Notes: generated by a model from the sequence alone, not told the origin. DNA of 64,000 nt from an uncultured Clostridium sp. (GCF_947039605.1 NZ_CAMQZG010000010.1:18916-82915), one strand, 5' to 3'. Positions 46,974 through 57,050 are shown, counted from the first letter of the stretch. A program made the numbers and translations.

Positions 46974-47888
46974 TTATCTTATCTCTTTTAATGAACCTTC
47001 AATTATTAAATCTATGAATGATGTATAATCAATCCCCGCACCTGCAACACTCCTTGGGAATAAACTTGTTTCTGTCATTCCAGGAAGTGTGTTAACTTCT
47101 AATATATAAGGAACTCCATTACTTATAATCATATCTACTCTTGCATAAACACTACACTTTAAAAGCTTATATGTTTCAAAAGCCATTTGCTCTACTTCTT
47201 TATGAAGATTTTCTTCAAGCTCAATTATAAACTCCTCAGCAGCATCATCCCCTGATGAATATTTTGCAACAACATCAAAGAATTCTCCTTTTGGTCTAAT
47301 TGCAACTACAGGGAATAATCTTTCACCCATAATAGGACAAGTTATTTCATCACCTTTAATATATTCTTCTATCATAACTTCTGTATCATATTTCAAAGCT
47401 TCAACAACTGCAGCTTCAACATCTTCTTTTCTTTTAATAAAGTTAGTTGCAACTGATGAACCACCACTATTAGGCTTAATAAAAACAGGATAACCCATTT
47501 TTTCTATCTCAGCATAATTTATTGTTTCAACAGATTTTGCCATTGACCAATTAGCCGTTCTAACATTTCCAAACTTTAAAATCCTCTTAGCCATATCTTT
47601 ATCCATACATAAAGCACTACTTAAGTGATTGCATCCTGAATAAGGTATATCAAGTGTTTTTAAAACAGATTGAACTGTTCCATCCTCACCAAACTGACCA
47701 TGTAATGCTAAAAGAGCAAAATCTATCTTAGCTTCTTTAACTTTAGTTATTATATCTTCTTTCTCATCTAAAACTATTTTAACAACATCGTATTTATTTC
47801 TATCTATGTTTTCTAAAACTGCATTTCCGCTTTTTAATGATATTTCTCTTTCAGATGAAATACCACCCATTATAACTCCAACCTTCAT
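46974..47888 (-). CDS. ddl: D-alanine--D-alanine ligase
   Basis: The ligase makes the D-Ala-D-Ala end of peptidoglycan precursors. The 304-residue ATP-grasp protein has VIMGGISSEREISLKSG near 4-20, LHGQFGEDGTVQS near 62-74, VFIKPNSGGSSVA near 136 and ILEVNTLPGMTETS near 267-280. A GGAGGGAC site lies upstream of the ATG. Its neighbour is the VanW-domain wall protein. Confidence 0.96.
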   Translation of the reverse strand: MKVGVIMGGISSEREISLKSGNAVLENIDRNKYDVVKIVLDEKEDIITKVKEAKIDFALLALHGQFGEDGTVQSVLKTLDIPYSGCNHLSSALCMDKDMAKRILKFGNVRTANWSMAKSVETINYAEIEKMGYPVFIKPNSGGSSVATNFIKRKEDVEAAVVEALKYDTEVMIEEYIKGDEITCPIMGERLFPVVAIRPKGEFFDVVAKYSSGDDAAEEFIIELEENLHKEVEQMAFETYKLLKCSVYARVDMIISNGVPYILEVNTLPGMTETSLFPRSVAGAGIDYTSFIDLIIEGSLKEIR

Positions 47889-47976
47889 TTATCTGTCCCT
47901 CCAAAATATAGGAATTAGTTTATTGAATTTAATCCTTATAATTATATCACTATAGACTTTTAATATAAAGTTTGTT

Positions 47977-50268
47977 TTAACAATCAATATTAGAAAACTC
48001 CACAGAAATATCACCTAACAAGGCCATATCTAAGTTTTCTCCACTAATTAATGCATTTTCATTATCTTCCTCCGAGCTATTAGGTAAACAAACTATAAAT
48101 TCACTTCCTTTTCCAAATTCCGATTCAACATATACATATCCATTATGCATTTCAACTAATGATTTTACTAAAGATAAGCCAATTCCACTTCCCTTGCTTG
48201 TTATACTTCCATTCTCACACTGTACAAACCTTTTAAATATCTCATTACATTTATCTTTTTCAATTCCAATACCATTATCTTTAACTTTTATCTTTACATA
48301 CTCATCTGCAACATCAACAAATACATCAACACTTCCATTCTCTGGTGTAAACTTTATAGCATTCGATATCAGATTCAATACAATTCTTTCTATCTTTTCC
48401 TGATCACAGCATATAAATCTTTCTTCTTCATTAGTATCAAAAATAAAGTTTATATTTTTAACTTTCATATATGGAATAACTGACATTGATATATTCTCAA
48501 CTAATGAAACTATATTATACATATTTTTATTTAACTTTATAGCCCCCGTATCAAGTTTACTAATATCAACTATATCATTTACAAGTTTTAAAAGTCTTAG
48601 TGAATTTATTTTCATAACACCTTCATAACGCTCAAATGATTCTATAAAATTCTCTTGTGTTAATATATCTTTTTGTGAATTTAAAAGTTGTAAACTAGAA
48701 TATATTATGTGTATTGGTGTTCTAAGTTCATGTGATAAGTTTGTAAAAGCATCTTTCTTTAATAACTTTCTTTCTAATATACCATCTTCCTCAAAATCTC
48801 CATCTAATACCTTTTTTGAACATATAAATATATAGCCTACAACTCTTCCATCATAGTCTTTTAATTCTTCAACTTTTACCAATATTTCTTTTTCTTCATC
48901 TGATTTTATTTTCACCTTAGTATTAAACTCTATTTTATTTTTAATATTAGGTATCTCTAAATATTCCTCTAAACTTGTATTTATAGTATCATTACATTTT
49001 TTACCTAACATTTTTTCACAGTATCTATTTATATATGTAATTTTAAACTCTTCGTCAGTCACAACAACGACATCCTCTAAATGGTCATTTAATATATTGA
49101 ATTTCTTATCGGTAACATCAAGCATTTTTTTTGAATTTATCTCTTCAGTTATATCTCTACACATATAAATATCTACCTGTTCTGATTTATTTTCCGTATA
49201 TAGTGGTTTTATATTCTGATATGATACAGCATATATCTTACCATCAAACCCTTCTATAATCTTATTATCATTAACTTTATGCTCAACTGATTTTAAAAGG
49301 TCTTCCACTCCATCTGCTACTTTGGTTTTTACTATTTTTTTTTGCACTTCCTCCATAGAAATATTACCAAATTGTTTTTCAGCCCTTTTATTGAGATATA
49401 TAAGCTTTTTGTTTTTATAAATCAAAATATTAGTACTTGTATTTTGATCAATAACTTTATAATATATATTAGTTTTTTCTTCTGCTAATTTATATTTAAT
49501 AGTATATTTATATATTTCAATTATAGTTCCAAACACCATAAAAATTAATGCTAGAAACATAAGTATTTCTTCCATAACTATATTGTTAATATTATAATTT
49601 GTTCTAAATAAGTAATTATCTAATTTATACATAAGTTTAACTGCTATAAATACAAAACTTAACGATATAACTGAACAAAGAATATCATCTTCTTCTATAC
49701 TTTGCTTTAAATTATAAAAAATAGAACATGCAGTAACTACAATTATTGTTATGCTTCCTATCTGTAGCAAATATGTTGGCTCAACTTCTGCACCTAAATT
49801 TAATATATCATATATCATTAAAGTCGTTGTCAAACAAAAGTATATTAAATTATTAAACTTACTAGATTTTAACAAATAATTTTTTTTAAATTGTTTTCTA
49901 AATAATAATAAAACTATTAAACAAGTCCTTAAAAACAGACTCCCCATAAATACTTTATAATCTAAATCTCCTATATAACAATTAACTCCAAATTTAAGGA
50001 TAAGTTCAAGTGTTAAATTAATAAAATATAATAACAATATATATAATTCATTTGAATTTGATAAACTATGATATGTTTTAACTGCAATCAAAGCAAGGAT
50101 AGCAAGAACACTATTCATAAAATATAGTATTATATAACTATCATCAAAAGCGATATTAATGTTTGTTCTTTTTAAAAATGTAACTGTTAAAGTTATAAAA
50201 ATAATCAAGTTTAACGTTATTATTCCTATATTCCATACTTTTTTCTCTTCTCTATTAAGTTTCAACAC
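47977..50268 (-). CDS. Orphan membrane PAS sensor histidine kinase
   Basis: This 763-residue kinase has about seven N-terminal membrane helices (10-260), two PAS-like regions (about 275-380 and 395-490) and a HisKA/HATPase core. The phosphorylated His is in SHELRTP near residue 513, the N-box is LNLISNAIKFTPENG near 629 and the G-box is DNGIGIEKD then GSGIGLSLV near 680. A tail ending SVEFSNIDC follows the ATPase domain. No response regulator is adjacent, so its partner is unknown. The signal is also unknown. Confidence 0.92.
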   Translation of the reverse strand: MLKLNREEKKVWNIGIITLNLIIFITLTVTFLKRTNINIAFDDSYIILYFMNSVLAILALIAVKTYHSLSNSNELYILLLYFINLTLELILKFGVNCYIGDLDYKVFMGSLFLRTCLIVLLLFRKQFKKNYLLKSSKFNNLIYFCLTTTLMIYDILNLGAEVEPTYLLQIGSITIIVVTACSIFYNLKQSIEEDDILCSVISLSFVFIAVKLMYKLDNYLFRTNYNINNIVMEEILMFLALIFMVFGTIIEIYKYTIKYKLAEEKTNIYYKVIDQNTSTNILIYKNKKLIYLNKRAEKQFGNISMEEVQKKIVKTKVADGVEDLLKSVEHKVNDNKIIEGFDGKIYAVSYQNIKPLYTENKSEQVDIYMCRDITEEINSKKMLDVTDKKFNILNDHLEDVVVVTDEEFKITYINRYCEKMLGKKCNDTINTSLEEYLEIPNIKNKIEFNTKVKIKSDEEKEILVKVEELKDYDGRVVGYIFICSKKVLDGDFEEDGILERKLLKKDAFTNLSHELRTPIHIIYSSLQLLNSQKDILTQENFIESFERYEGVMKINSLRLLKLVNDIVDISKLDTGAIKLNKNMYNIVSLVENISMSVIPYMKVKNINFIFDTNEEERFICCDQEKIERIVLNLISNAIKFTPENGSVDVFVDVADEYVKIKVKDNGIGIEKDKCNEIFKRFVQCENGSITSKGSGIGLSLVKSLVEMHNGYVYVESEFGKGSEFIVCLPNSSEEDNENALISGENLDMALLGDISVEFSNIDC

Positions 50269-50494
50269 AATATCACCTCCTGTATTAAATTATATATTAA
50301 ATTAACATATTTTTCTATATTTTTTAATTTTTTTTATTACTTACTTTATTTTCTTGCGAAATTAGTATATACCTTTAAACAATATTTGTATAAACTTGTT
50401 ATGGTTTTCATCTTATTTTATTTTCATTTGTTTTTTTCATATTTCACCTGTATAATTTTCATAGAATTTAATAATTTATAAGGAGATAAATTTA

Positions 50495-51382
50495 ATGCAA
50501 AATAAATCAAAAGCCATATTATTTATAATTATTTCAGCATTTTCATTTGCACTTATGTCTGCATGTGTAAAATTTGCTGGTGATATCCCCGCCTTTGAAA
50601 AAAGTTTTTTTAGAAATATTGTAAGCTGCGTTGTAGCTTTTTATCTAATACAAAAAAACTCGGCTCCATGTTTTGGAAAAAAAGAAAATAGAAAAATATT
50701 AATACTCAGAGCATCTCTTGGTACTGTTGGTATTTGGGCTAACTTTTATGCTATTGATAAACTTGTTTTATCTAATGCAACTATTCTAAATCAATTAAGC
50801 CCTTTCTTTGTTATTATATTCTCTTATTTATTCTTAAAAGAAAAAATAAAACCAATTCATATAATATCAATTCTTCTTGCATTTTCGGGTGTACTATTTA
50901 TAGTTAAACCAAGCTTTACAATGAGTGCTACCCTTATAGCATCACTTATTGGATTATCTTCTGCACTATTTGCTGGAGGTGCTTATACTTGCGTTAGATA
51001 CCTTAGTCCAAGAGAAAAATCTTATACAATAGTATTTTTCTTCTCATTCTTCTCTATAATTGCAACTATACCATTTATGGTATTTGATTTTGTAATTCCA
51101 AGTGTAGGTCAAATTTTAATTCTTCTCCTTGCTGGTGTATTTGCTTCAATCGCACAATTCGCACTTACAATTGCGTACAAATATGCACCTGCAAAAGAAA
51201 TTTCTATATATACCTACACTCAGGTAATTTTCACAGCAATACTTGGCTTTATAATTTGGAATACTGTTCCAGATAACTATTCTGTTTTTGGTTACTTTAT
51301 AATCATTGCAGCATCCGCTAATATCTTTTTATACAACAAACGAAAAGATAAGCAAAAAACTAAATTTAAAATTATTAAATAA
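50495..51382 (+). CDS. DMT-superfamily EamA transporter
   Basis: This 295-residue protein has ten helices in two EamA repeats (about 5-135 and 150-285). KSFFRNIVSC near 36-45 and LSPFFVIIFSYLFLKEKI near 103-120 fit the family, which exports metabolites such as amino acids. An AAGGAG site precedes the ATG. It is a lone plus-strand gene; the substrate is unknown. Confidence 0.88.
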   Translation: MQNKSKAILFIIISAFSFALMSACVKFAGDIPAFEKSFFRNIVSCVVAFYLIQKNSAPCFGKKENRKILILRASLGTVGIWANFYAIDKLVLSNATILNQLSPFFVIIFSYLFLKEKIKPIHIISILLAFSGVLFIVKPSFTMSATLIASLIGLSSALFAGGAYTCVRYLSPREKSYTIVFFFSFFSIIATIPFMVFDFVIPSVGQILILLLAGVFASIAQFALTIAYKYAPAKEISIYTYTQVIFTAILGFIIWNTVPDNYSVFGYFIIIAASANIFLYNKRKDKQKTKFKIIK

Positions 51383-51388
51383 AAAGCA

Positions 51389-51423
51389 AAAAAGCTAGAT
51401 AGTTACAAACTATCTAGCTTTTT
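51389..51423. terminator. Bidirectional terminator between eamA-type gene and nth
   Basis: AAAAGCTAGATAGTT pairs with AACTATCTAGCTTTT with T-runs on both strands, between two convergent genes. Confidence 0.9.
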
Positions 51424-51428
51424 GATTT

Positions 51429-52082
51429 TTATTTAAGTCCAATTTTCTGATTTTTTAATATCTCTTTATAAAAATCACAATCTTTATTTATAGTACAATT
51501 AAGACAATCTGGTTTTCTTGCATAACATCTTCTTCTACCATGAAATATTAAAAGATGATGTGTAAGTGTCCACTCTTTCTTTGGTAATTCTAACTGCAAC
51601 TGTTTTTCTGTTTCTAAAACATTATCTGAATGTGCAAGTCCAATTCTATTACCAACTCTAAAAACATGAGTATCAACAGCAATTGCTGGAACACCAAACG
51701 CATTAGACATAACTACATTTGCTGTTTTTCTGCCTGCACCTGCAAGTGATGTTAACCCTATCATATCTTTTGGAACTTCTCCATTAAAGTTTTCTATTAG
51801 TTGTTCACACATCATCATAAGATTCTTGGCTTTATTTCTAAATAACCCTATTATTTTAAGCCTACTCTCAAGTTCTTCTTGCGAAGCATTTCTCATGGAA
51901 TAAACATCTGGATAATCCTTAAACAAAGTTTCTGTAATCTCATTCACCTTAATATCCGTAGTCTGTGCTGATAAGGCAACTGCTACTAAAAGTTGAAATG
52001 GTGTTTGATAGTTAAGTTCACAATCCGCATCTGGGTATTCTTCTTTAAGTGCTTCTAATACTCTTTTAGTTCTGACTTTCAT
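51429..52082 (-). CDS. nth: Endonuclease III
   Basis: This DNA glycosylase/AP lyase removes oxidised pyrimidines. The 217-residue protein has the helix-hairpin-helix LTSLAGAGRKTANVV near 111-125 with catalytic Lys, an Asp in AVDTHVFRV near 139, and a 4Fe-4S cluster motif with C-x6-C-x2-C-x5-C spacing near 188-204. It begins a compact run of genes with plsC upstream. Confidence 0.97.
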   Translation of the reverse strand: MKVRTKRVLEALKEEYPDADCELNYQTPFQLLVAVALSAQTTDIKVNEITETLFKDYPDVYSMRNASQEELESRLKIIGLFRNKAKNLMMMCEQLIENFNGEVPKDMIGLTSLAGAGRKTANVVMSNAFGVPAIAVDTHVFRVGNRIGLAHSDNVLETEKQLQLELPKKEWTLTHHLLIFHGRRRCYARKPDCLNCTINKDCDFYKEILKNQKIGLK

Positions 52083-52099
52083 AAGTTTCCTCCTTAGTT

Positions 52100-52801
52100 T
52101 TACTTATAGAATCCTCTGTACTCCTCTGGTAGAAGTATTGCTATACTCTTCATATAAGTCTCTAATATTTTATCATCATAAACATGTCTATCTTCTTCTT
52201 TATCTTTTTTTGGAAGCACTACAGGTGCCCCAAATTTAAGAGTAACTTTTGAATGACAAAAAGTTTCTTGTCCCATATTCCCTGCTTTATTTATAGGCAT
52301 AAGTTTTTCTGAACCATATATTCCAAAAGGCACTACCGTAGCCTTTGTAAGTCTTGCTATAAGATTTATACCTTTTTTAGCCTCTATCATCTTCCCATCT
52401 CTGCTTCTTGTACCCTCTGGGAACATAAGGATGTTAGTTCCACTCTTAGATGCATTTATTATACTTTTCAAAGCCTCTTTATCTGCTGAATTAGGTTTTA
52501 TATTTATAGTTTTAATAAGTCTCATGCCTATATTAGTCATAGCATTTCCACTAAGTTTAACTCCTGCTATAAAATGAGGATCAAACTTTTTTCTTAAAAC
52601 TTTATCAAGAACTAAACCATCCGAATTACTTAAATGGTTTCCTATAAATATTATAGGACCTTGTATTTTTTCTATTTCCTCTAGGCCTTCTACATGTATA
52701 TCTGCATACTTTTTAAGTATATTATTTATAACACTCCCCCCAACTGGTTGGAATATAAAATCTGGTAATGATGTAATTAACTTAGCTATCCACGGCTGCA
52801 T
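52100..52801 (-). CDS. plsC: 1-acyl-glycerol-3-phosphate acyltransferase
   Basis: The enzyme makes phosphatidic acid from lysophosphatidic acid. The 233-residue protein has NHLSNSD near 53-59 (the HX4D catalytic motif) and FPEGTRSRDG near 128-137. Membrane contact is likely through hydrophobic N-terminal residues. It lies between nth and the queG-like gene. Confidence 0.93.
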   Translation of the reverse strand: MQPWIAKLITSLPDFIFQPVGGSVINNILKKYADIHVEGLEEIEKIQGPIIFIGNHLSNSDGLVLDKVLRKKFDPHFIAGVKLSGNAMTNIGMRLIKTINIKPNSADKEALKSIINASKSGTNILMFPEGTRSRDGKMIEAKKGINLIARLTKATVVPFGIYGSEKLMPINKAGNMGQETFCHSKVTLKFGAPVVLPKKDKEEDRHVYDDKILETYMKSIAILLPEEYRGFYK

Positions 52802-52843
52802 ACTATATTTCTTCCTTTCTTTCTAGACATAATTATAAAATCA

Positions 52844-53839
52844 TTATAATTTATTAATGTTTAAAAGTCTATTTTTATAAATTCTCACATACTCTGAACT
52901 TGACTCTACATCAGATATATCCTCATTTTCATGAAGTACTTTTTTAATCATTGCATTTCTAACAATTATATTTTTACCTCTCCATCCACAAGAAGTCCCT
53001 TTAAATGTAGCTTTAAATTCTCCATTATTAATTTTAATCATCTGATTAGTTGATGGATTATCCATAAAATCTTTAGGTTTAAATTCTTCAATAAGTGAAT
53101 ATTCAACATCTATGTTATATGGACATTCTAGCTGACAACTATCACACCCAAAAATTCTCCCATTCATGATTTTTAAAAACTTATCATCAATTTCCTTTTT
53201 TTGAGTAATATATGACATACATATATTAGAGTTCTTTTTAAATTTATTTATAGATTTAGTTGGACATTCCTTATAACAAATATCACAATCCCCACATTCC
53301 TTAAACTCTGAAATTTCTTTATAACTTCTAATATCATCATATGCGATATTTATATCTGTTATTATTTCTCCAAGAAAAACATAGGAGCCATGCTCCTTTG
53401 TTATAATCATATTATTTTTCCCAACAAATCCAATCCCTGCAAGATATGCTATGTAACGTTCTGGCAGTGTGTTGCTATCAGTAAATGCTAAGGCTTTTCC
53501 ACCATAACTTTCTATAATTTCACAAACTTCCTTTAAATACTTATGTACTACATTGTGATAATCTTCCCCTCTTGTATATAAAGAAAATCCTGTATCTTTA
53601 TATTTAACATCATGAAGATACGGAAAGGCAAATGATATTATTGTCTTTCCATTCTCCATATAGTGTTTTGGATTTATTCTTATATCTATATCTTGTTCTT
53701 CAAATTCATTTTCTAAACCATTTTCCTTTTTTTTCTGATAATAATCATGCAATTCATTAAACTCTCTACATTTAATAAAACCAATATTATAAATACCTCT
53801 ACTCTTGCAATGACTTACTATCTTTTCATTTAAACTCAT
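52844..53839 (-). CDS. queG: QueG-like double 4Fe-4S reductase
   Basis: This 331-residue protein resembles epoxyqueuosine reductase, which makes queuosine in tRNA with a corrinoid cofactor. It has YAYFDS-like FTDSNTLPERYIAYLAGIGFVGKNNMII near 115-145 and two ferredoxin-type clusters: CGDCDICYKECP near 196 and CDSCQLECP near 238. It is shorter than many QueG proteins and lacks the C-terminal HEAT repeats, so a related iron-sulfur protein is possible. Confidence 0.8.
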   Translation of the reverse strand: MSLNEKIVSHCKSRGIYNIGFIKCREFNELHDYYQKKKENGLENEFEEQDIDIRINPKHYMENGKTIISFAFPYLHDVKYKDTGFSLYTRGEDYHNVVHKYLKEVCEIIESYGGKALAFTDSNTLPERYIAYLAGIGFVGKNNMIITKEHGSYVFLGEIITDINIAYDDIRSYKEISEFKECGDCDICYKECPTKSINKFKKNSNICMSYITQKKEIDDKFLKIMNGRIFGCDSCQLECPYNIDVEYSLIEEFKPKDFMDNPSTNQMIKINNGEFKATFKGTSCGWRGKNIIVRNAMIKKVLHENEDISDVESSSEYVRIYKNRLLNINKL

Positions 53840-53857
53840 ATCTCATCTCTTTCTAAT

Positions 53858-54433
53858 TTATATAATCATATTATTATATATATCTTTTCCATTATAGTTT
53901 TCTATATCTATAATATCACATTTTCTATTTTTATTTACAGCGGGAATTCCTACTGCAGTTGCTTTTTGTGGCATCATTTCTAAAACTACTGAATTAGCTC
54001 CAATTTTAACATTATCTTGTATTATTATTGGACCTAAAACTTTTGCACCACACCCTATTATAACATTATTTCCTATTGTTGGGTGTCTTTTCCCTTGATG
54101 CTTACCAGTCCCACCAAGTGTTACCCCATGATATATTATAACATTATCTCCTATTTCTGCTGTTTCTCCTATCACTACGCCCATGCCATGGTCTATAAAA
54201 AGTCCTTCACCTATTATAGCCCCTGGATGTATTTCTATTCCTGTAAAAAATCTAGCTACCTGAGATATAAGCCTTGATACAAAAAACATATTTTTTTTAT
54301 AAAGTTTATGCGATAATTTATGGCAAACTATTGCATGTAATCCAGGATATAAAAGTAAAACTTCTATTTTACTCTTTGCTGCTGGATCATTTTTTAATAC
54401 ACTTTCTATATCTTTTTTAAAACTATTGAACAA
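53858..54433 (-). CDS. cysE: Serine O-acetyltransferase
   Basis: CysE acetylates serine for cysteine synthesis. The 191-residue protein has the N-terminal helical region, then left-handed hexapeptide repeats (about 70-165) with [20 protein letters not shown] (catalytic Asp and His near 88-90) and [12 protein letters not shown]. It lies downstream of cysK, both behind the Cys T-box. Confidence 0.95.
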   Translation of the reverse strand: MFNSFKKDIESVLKNDPAAKSKIEVLLLYPGLHAIVCHKLSHKLYKKNMFFVSRLISQVARFFTGIEIHPGAIIGEGLFIDHGMGVVIGETAEIGDNVIIYHGVTLGGTGKHQGKRHPTIGNNVIIGCGAKVLGPIIIQDNVKIGANSVVLEMMPQKATAVGIPAVNKNRKCDIIDIENYNGKDIYNNMII

Positions 54434-54452
54434 ATTTTTTCACATCCTAATT

Positions 54453-55361
54453 TTATTCGTATAAACCAACTGAGAAATACTTTTCTCCTCCATCAGGTGC
54501 AATTACAACTATTTTTTTATCATTTCCAAGTTTTCTAGCAACTTTTATAGCCGCTGCTATTGCTGCCCCTGATGATATTCCAACAAGTATCCCTTCTTTT
54601 TTTGCATATTCTCTAGCTACTGTATAAGCTTCTTCATTACTTATTTGTATAATTTCATCAATTATCTCATGTGCATATATTTCAGGCACAAAGCCCGCTC
54701 CAATTCCTTGAATTTTATGCGCCCCTGGATTTCCACCTGATAAAACTGGTGAAGCATCTGGCTCTACAGCTATAACTTTTATATTTTTATCAATTTCTTT
54801 TAATCTTTTCCCTATCCCACTTATAGTACCACCGGTTCCAACACCAGCAATTACTATATCTACATCTGGAATATCATTTATTATTTCTTCTGCTGTTGTT
54901 TCATAATGCTTATTTAAATTCCCTATATTTTCAAACTGCTGTGGTAGAAAATATCCTTTTTCAGCTGCAAGCTCAGTTGCTTTTTGTATAGCACCTTTCA
55001 TACCCTTTGCTGCCTCTGTTAAAATAAGCTTTGCCCCATATGCTTTTATAACTTCTCTTCTTTCTTTTGACATGGTCTCTGGCATAACTATAACAACATT
55101 ATATCCTTTTACACCACCTATCATTGCAAGTGCTATCCCTGTATTTCCACTAGTAGGTTCTACTATTGTATCTCCTTCTTTTAATAACCCTTCCTTCTCA
55201 GCCTTTTCTATCATTCCAAGAGCCGCCCTATCTTTTACACTCCCACTTGGGTTTAACCGTTCTAACTTAACGTATACTTGTCCTTCATTTTCCCCAACAA
55301 TTCTATTTGCTTTCAAAATTGCTGTATCCCCTATTAGCTCTATTGCATTATTATATCTCAT
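54453..55361 (-). CDS. cysK: Cysteine synthase
   Basis: CysK makes cysteine from O-acetylserine and sulfide with PLP. The protein has 302 residues from the ATG at 55361, which follows AAGGGGG; the longer frame lacks a site. The PLP Lys is in LNPSGSVKDRAA near 36-47, EPTSGNTG near 69-76 binds substrate, and GTGGTISG near 175 binds phosphate. The T-box leader in front responds to cysteine supply. Confidence 0.96.
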   Translation of the reverse strand: MRYNNAIELIGDTAILKANRIVGENEGQVYVKLERLNPSGSVKDRAALGMIEKAEKEGLLKEGDTIVEPTSGNTGIALAMIGGVKGYNVVIVMPETMSKERREVIKAYGAKLILTEAAKGMKGAIQKATELAAEKGYFLPQQFENIGNLNKHYETTAEEIINDIPDVDIVIAGVGTGGTISGIGKRLKEIDKNIKVIAVEPDASPVLSGGNPGAHKIQGIGAGFVPEIYAHEIIDEIIQISNEEAYTVAREYAKKEGILVGISSGAAIAAAIKVARKLGNDKKIVVIAPDGGEKYFSVGLYE

Positions 55362-55412
55362 AAATATAACCCCCTTATATTTGTTTTCCCCCAAAAAATC
55401 CAATCAAAATAA

Positions 55413-55690
55413 TAAAAAAAACTCCTCCCCTAAATTTTCATTTAGAGGCGAAGTTTATCCGCGATTCCACTCTATTTAAACATAAAAATATTTTATTCTT
55501 CTAGTACTTACATACTATATCATTATAACGGTTGACACCGTAAATCCTTACTTTAAATTCAGGTTCAAGCTCCAAAGTGCACTTCATATAGATTAAAGGT
55601 TAGAAGTTCTCAGCTCTCTTCTATCTCTGTATCCATCATTTATACTACTCTACTTTTTCTATGCTTCTTTTCCTAGTATTTTGATATGAT
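55413..55690 (-). promoter_or_regulatory. T-box leader, cysteine-specific
   Basis: The T-box motif AGAGTGGAATCGCGGAT lies at 55456-55472, followed by a terminator stem (about 55413-55455) with a T-run. The specifier is TGC at 55579-55581 in the context GAAGTGCACTTTGGAG. UGGA in the T-box pairs with a UCCA end, matching the U discriminator of tRNA-Cys. It should switch on cysK-cysE when tRNA-Cys is uncharged. Confidence 0.92.
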
Positions 55691-55703
55691 TTCCTTTAAT
55701 TTA

Positions 55704-55731
55704 ATTATATGCCATTTTATGGATTTTGCAA
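55704..55731 (-). promoter_or_regulatory. Promoter of the cysK-cysE T-box transcript
   Basis: TTGCAA (55726-55731) and a perfect TATAAT (55704-55709) are 16 bp apart, upstream of the leader and downstream of the MgtE-domain gene. Confidence 0.65.
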
Positions 55732-55753
55732 CACTTTTTTAAGAAATAAATTT

Positions 55754-57022
55754 TTACTTATTTCTTCTTTTCCACATCGGTGCAAAGAATTCATCAATAA
55801 CATCATACATAAGTACTGACCCAATTAAAATTTCATCATTATCTATAACTGGAATAGATAGCAATGCATATTTTTCTACAAGCTCTGCTGCCTCTTCAAT
55901 CTTATCATCATAAGATAATGTTATTATATTATCGTCCATTACATCTCTTAATTTTTTTATAGGGTCATTAAGTAATAATTGTGAAAATGAAACATGACCT
56001 ACAAGTCTACCCGATATATCAGTAAGATATATTGTATACATTACCTCTTCCTCTGGCTGTGTTTCTCTAAGCAAAAGAAGTGTTTCCCCAACTGACATTT
56101 CTGCGTAATTAAGAGAAATAAAATCTGTATTCATTATACTTCCAACACTCTCATCACTATATGCAAGTAACCCTTCAATCTCATGTGCATCTTCTTTTTC
56201 TATATTTACAAGAACTTTCTCTCTGTCCTCTTCACTTAAGTCATCTAAAATATCCGCTATTTCATCATTAGGTATATTTTCAAAAAGCTCTGCTGTCTTA
56301 ATATCAGATAACTCCCTTATTATACTCCCTTGAAACTTCGGTTCTACCTCTTCTAACGTATCCGCTGCAAGGTCTTCATTTAAACTTTCAAATACAGATT
56401 TCCTTTCCTTAGCATCAAGTTCTTCTAATATATCTGCTATATCAGCAGGATGTAATTCTTGAATTCTTTTATATGAGACTGGTATTTGTAGATTGCTTTG
56501 TGAAGCTTCTAGTGCCTGTACATCTTCCCACATTATAGCTCTTTCTGAAAAATCAGTCCTAAATATATTTGATAAAAATTTACCTAGGCCTTCTAGTCCC
56601 ATTCTTCTATATTTAACTGCTTTACCTGTTTCAACAGCTATTAATCTATATTCATCAGCAATATTTGCTATTCTTAAATCATCAACTCTAACTACCTTTT
56701 TTCCATTAATATCAACTATCTTCTTATCTAAAACATCTACTGTTAAAAGATATGTATAATTTCTTGGAAGTATCTCTCTACTTCCTATTATTTGTATATT
56801 TATTTTACCATTTTCTAATTGATAAAAATTTATACTTTTAAACTCATAATCAATTACACCTTGATCATTTTTCACTTTGTACCCAACAACTTTTGGATAT
56901 CCTTCATTTGTACTAACATAAATATCTTTTAAAGTCCCCATAATATCATTATATTCATCATATATTTTATTATTTAAAATTGATGTTAAAAGAAAGAATG
57001 TTAATCTTTTGTTCTTATTCAT
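55754..57022 (-). CDS. Soluble PRC-barrel/MgtE-N/CBS protein, no channel domain
   Basis: This 422-residue protein has a beta-rich, PRC-barrel-like N-domain (1-150), an MgtE_N domain (about 185-300: LHPADIADILEELDAKER, then repeated helices) and paired CBS domains (about 300-415). In MgtE magnesium channels these domains sense Mg2+ and gate the pore, but here the C-terminal membrane pore is absent and no hydrophobic helix is seen. It may be a cytoplasmic Mg2+ sensor or partner of a separate pore. AGGAGG lies six bases before the ATG, buried in a perfect hairpin, and a MEGDP upstream ORF precedes it. Confidence 0.88.
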   Translation of the reverse strand: MNKNKRLTFFLLTSILNNKIYDEYNDIMGTLKDIYVSTNEGYPKVVGYKVKNDQGVIDYEFKSINFYQLENGKINIQIIGSREILPRNYTYLLTVDVLDKKIVDINGKKVVRVDDLRIANIADEYRLIAVETGKAVKYRRMGLEGLGKFLSNIFRTDFSERAIMWEDVQALEASQSNLQIPVSYKRIQELHPADIADILEELDAKERKSVFESLNEDLAADTLEEVEPKFQGSIIRELSDIKTAELFENIPNDEIADILDDLSEEDREKVLVNIEKEDAHEIEGLLAYSDESVGSIMNTDFISLNYAEMSVGETLLLLRETQPEEEVMYTIYLTDISGRLVGHVSFSQLLLNDPIKKLRDVMDDNIITLSYDDKIEEAAELVEKYALLSIPVIDNDEILIGSVLMYDVIDEFFAPMWKRRNK

Positions 57023-57028
57023 TCTAAT

Positions 57029-57050
57029 CCTCCTCTGCTACTAGAGGAGG
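57029..57050 (-). promoter_or_regulatory. Hairpin that sequesters the ribosome site of the MgtE-domain gene
   Basis: CCTCCTCT pairs perfectly with AGAGGAGG across the loop AGTAGC. The 3' arm contains the whole AGGAGG (57029-57034), so translation should be off when it forms. An AGAGGA inside the upstream ORF (near 57078-57083) could pair with the TCCTCT of the 5' arm and open it. Confidence 0.75.
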
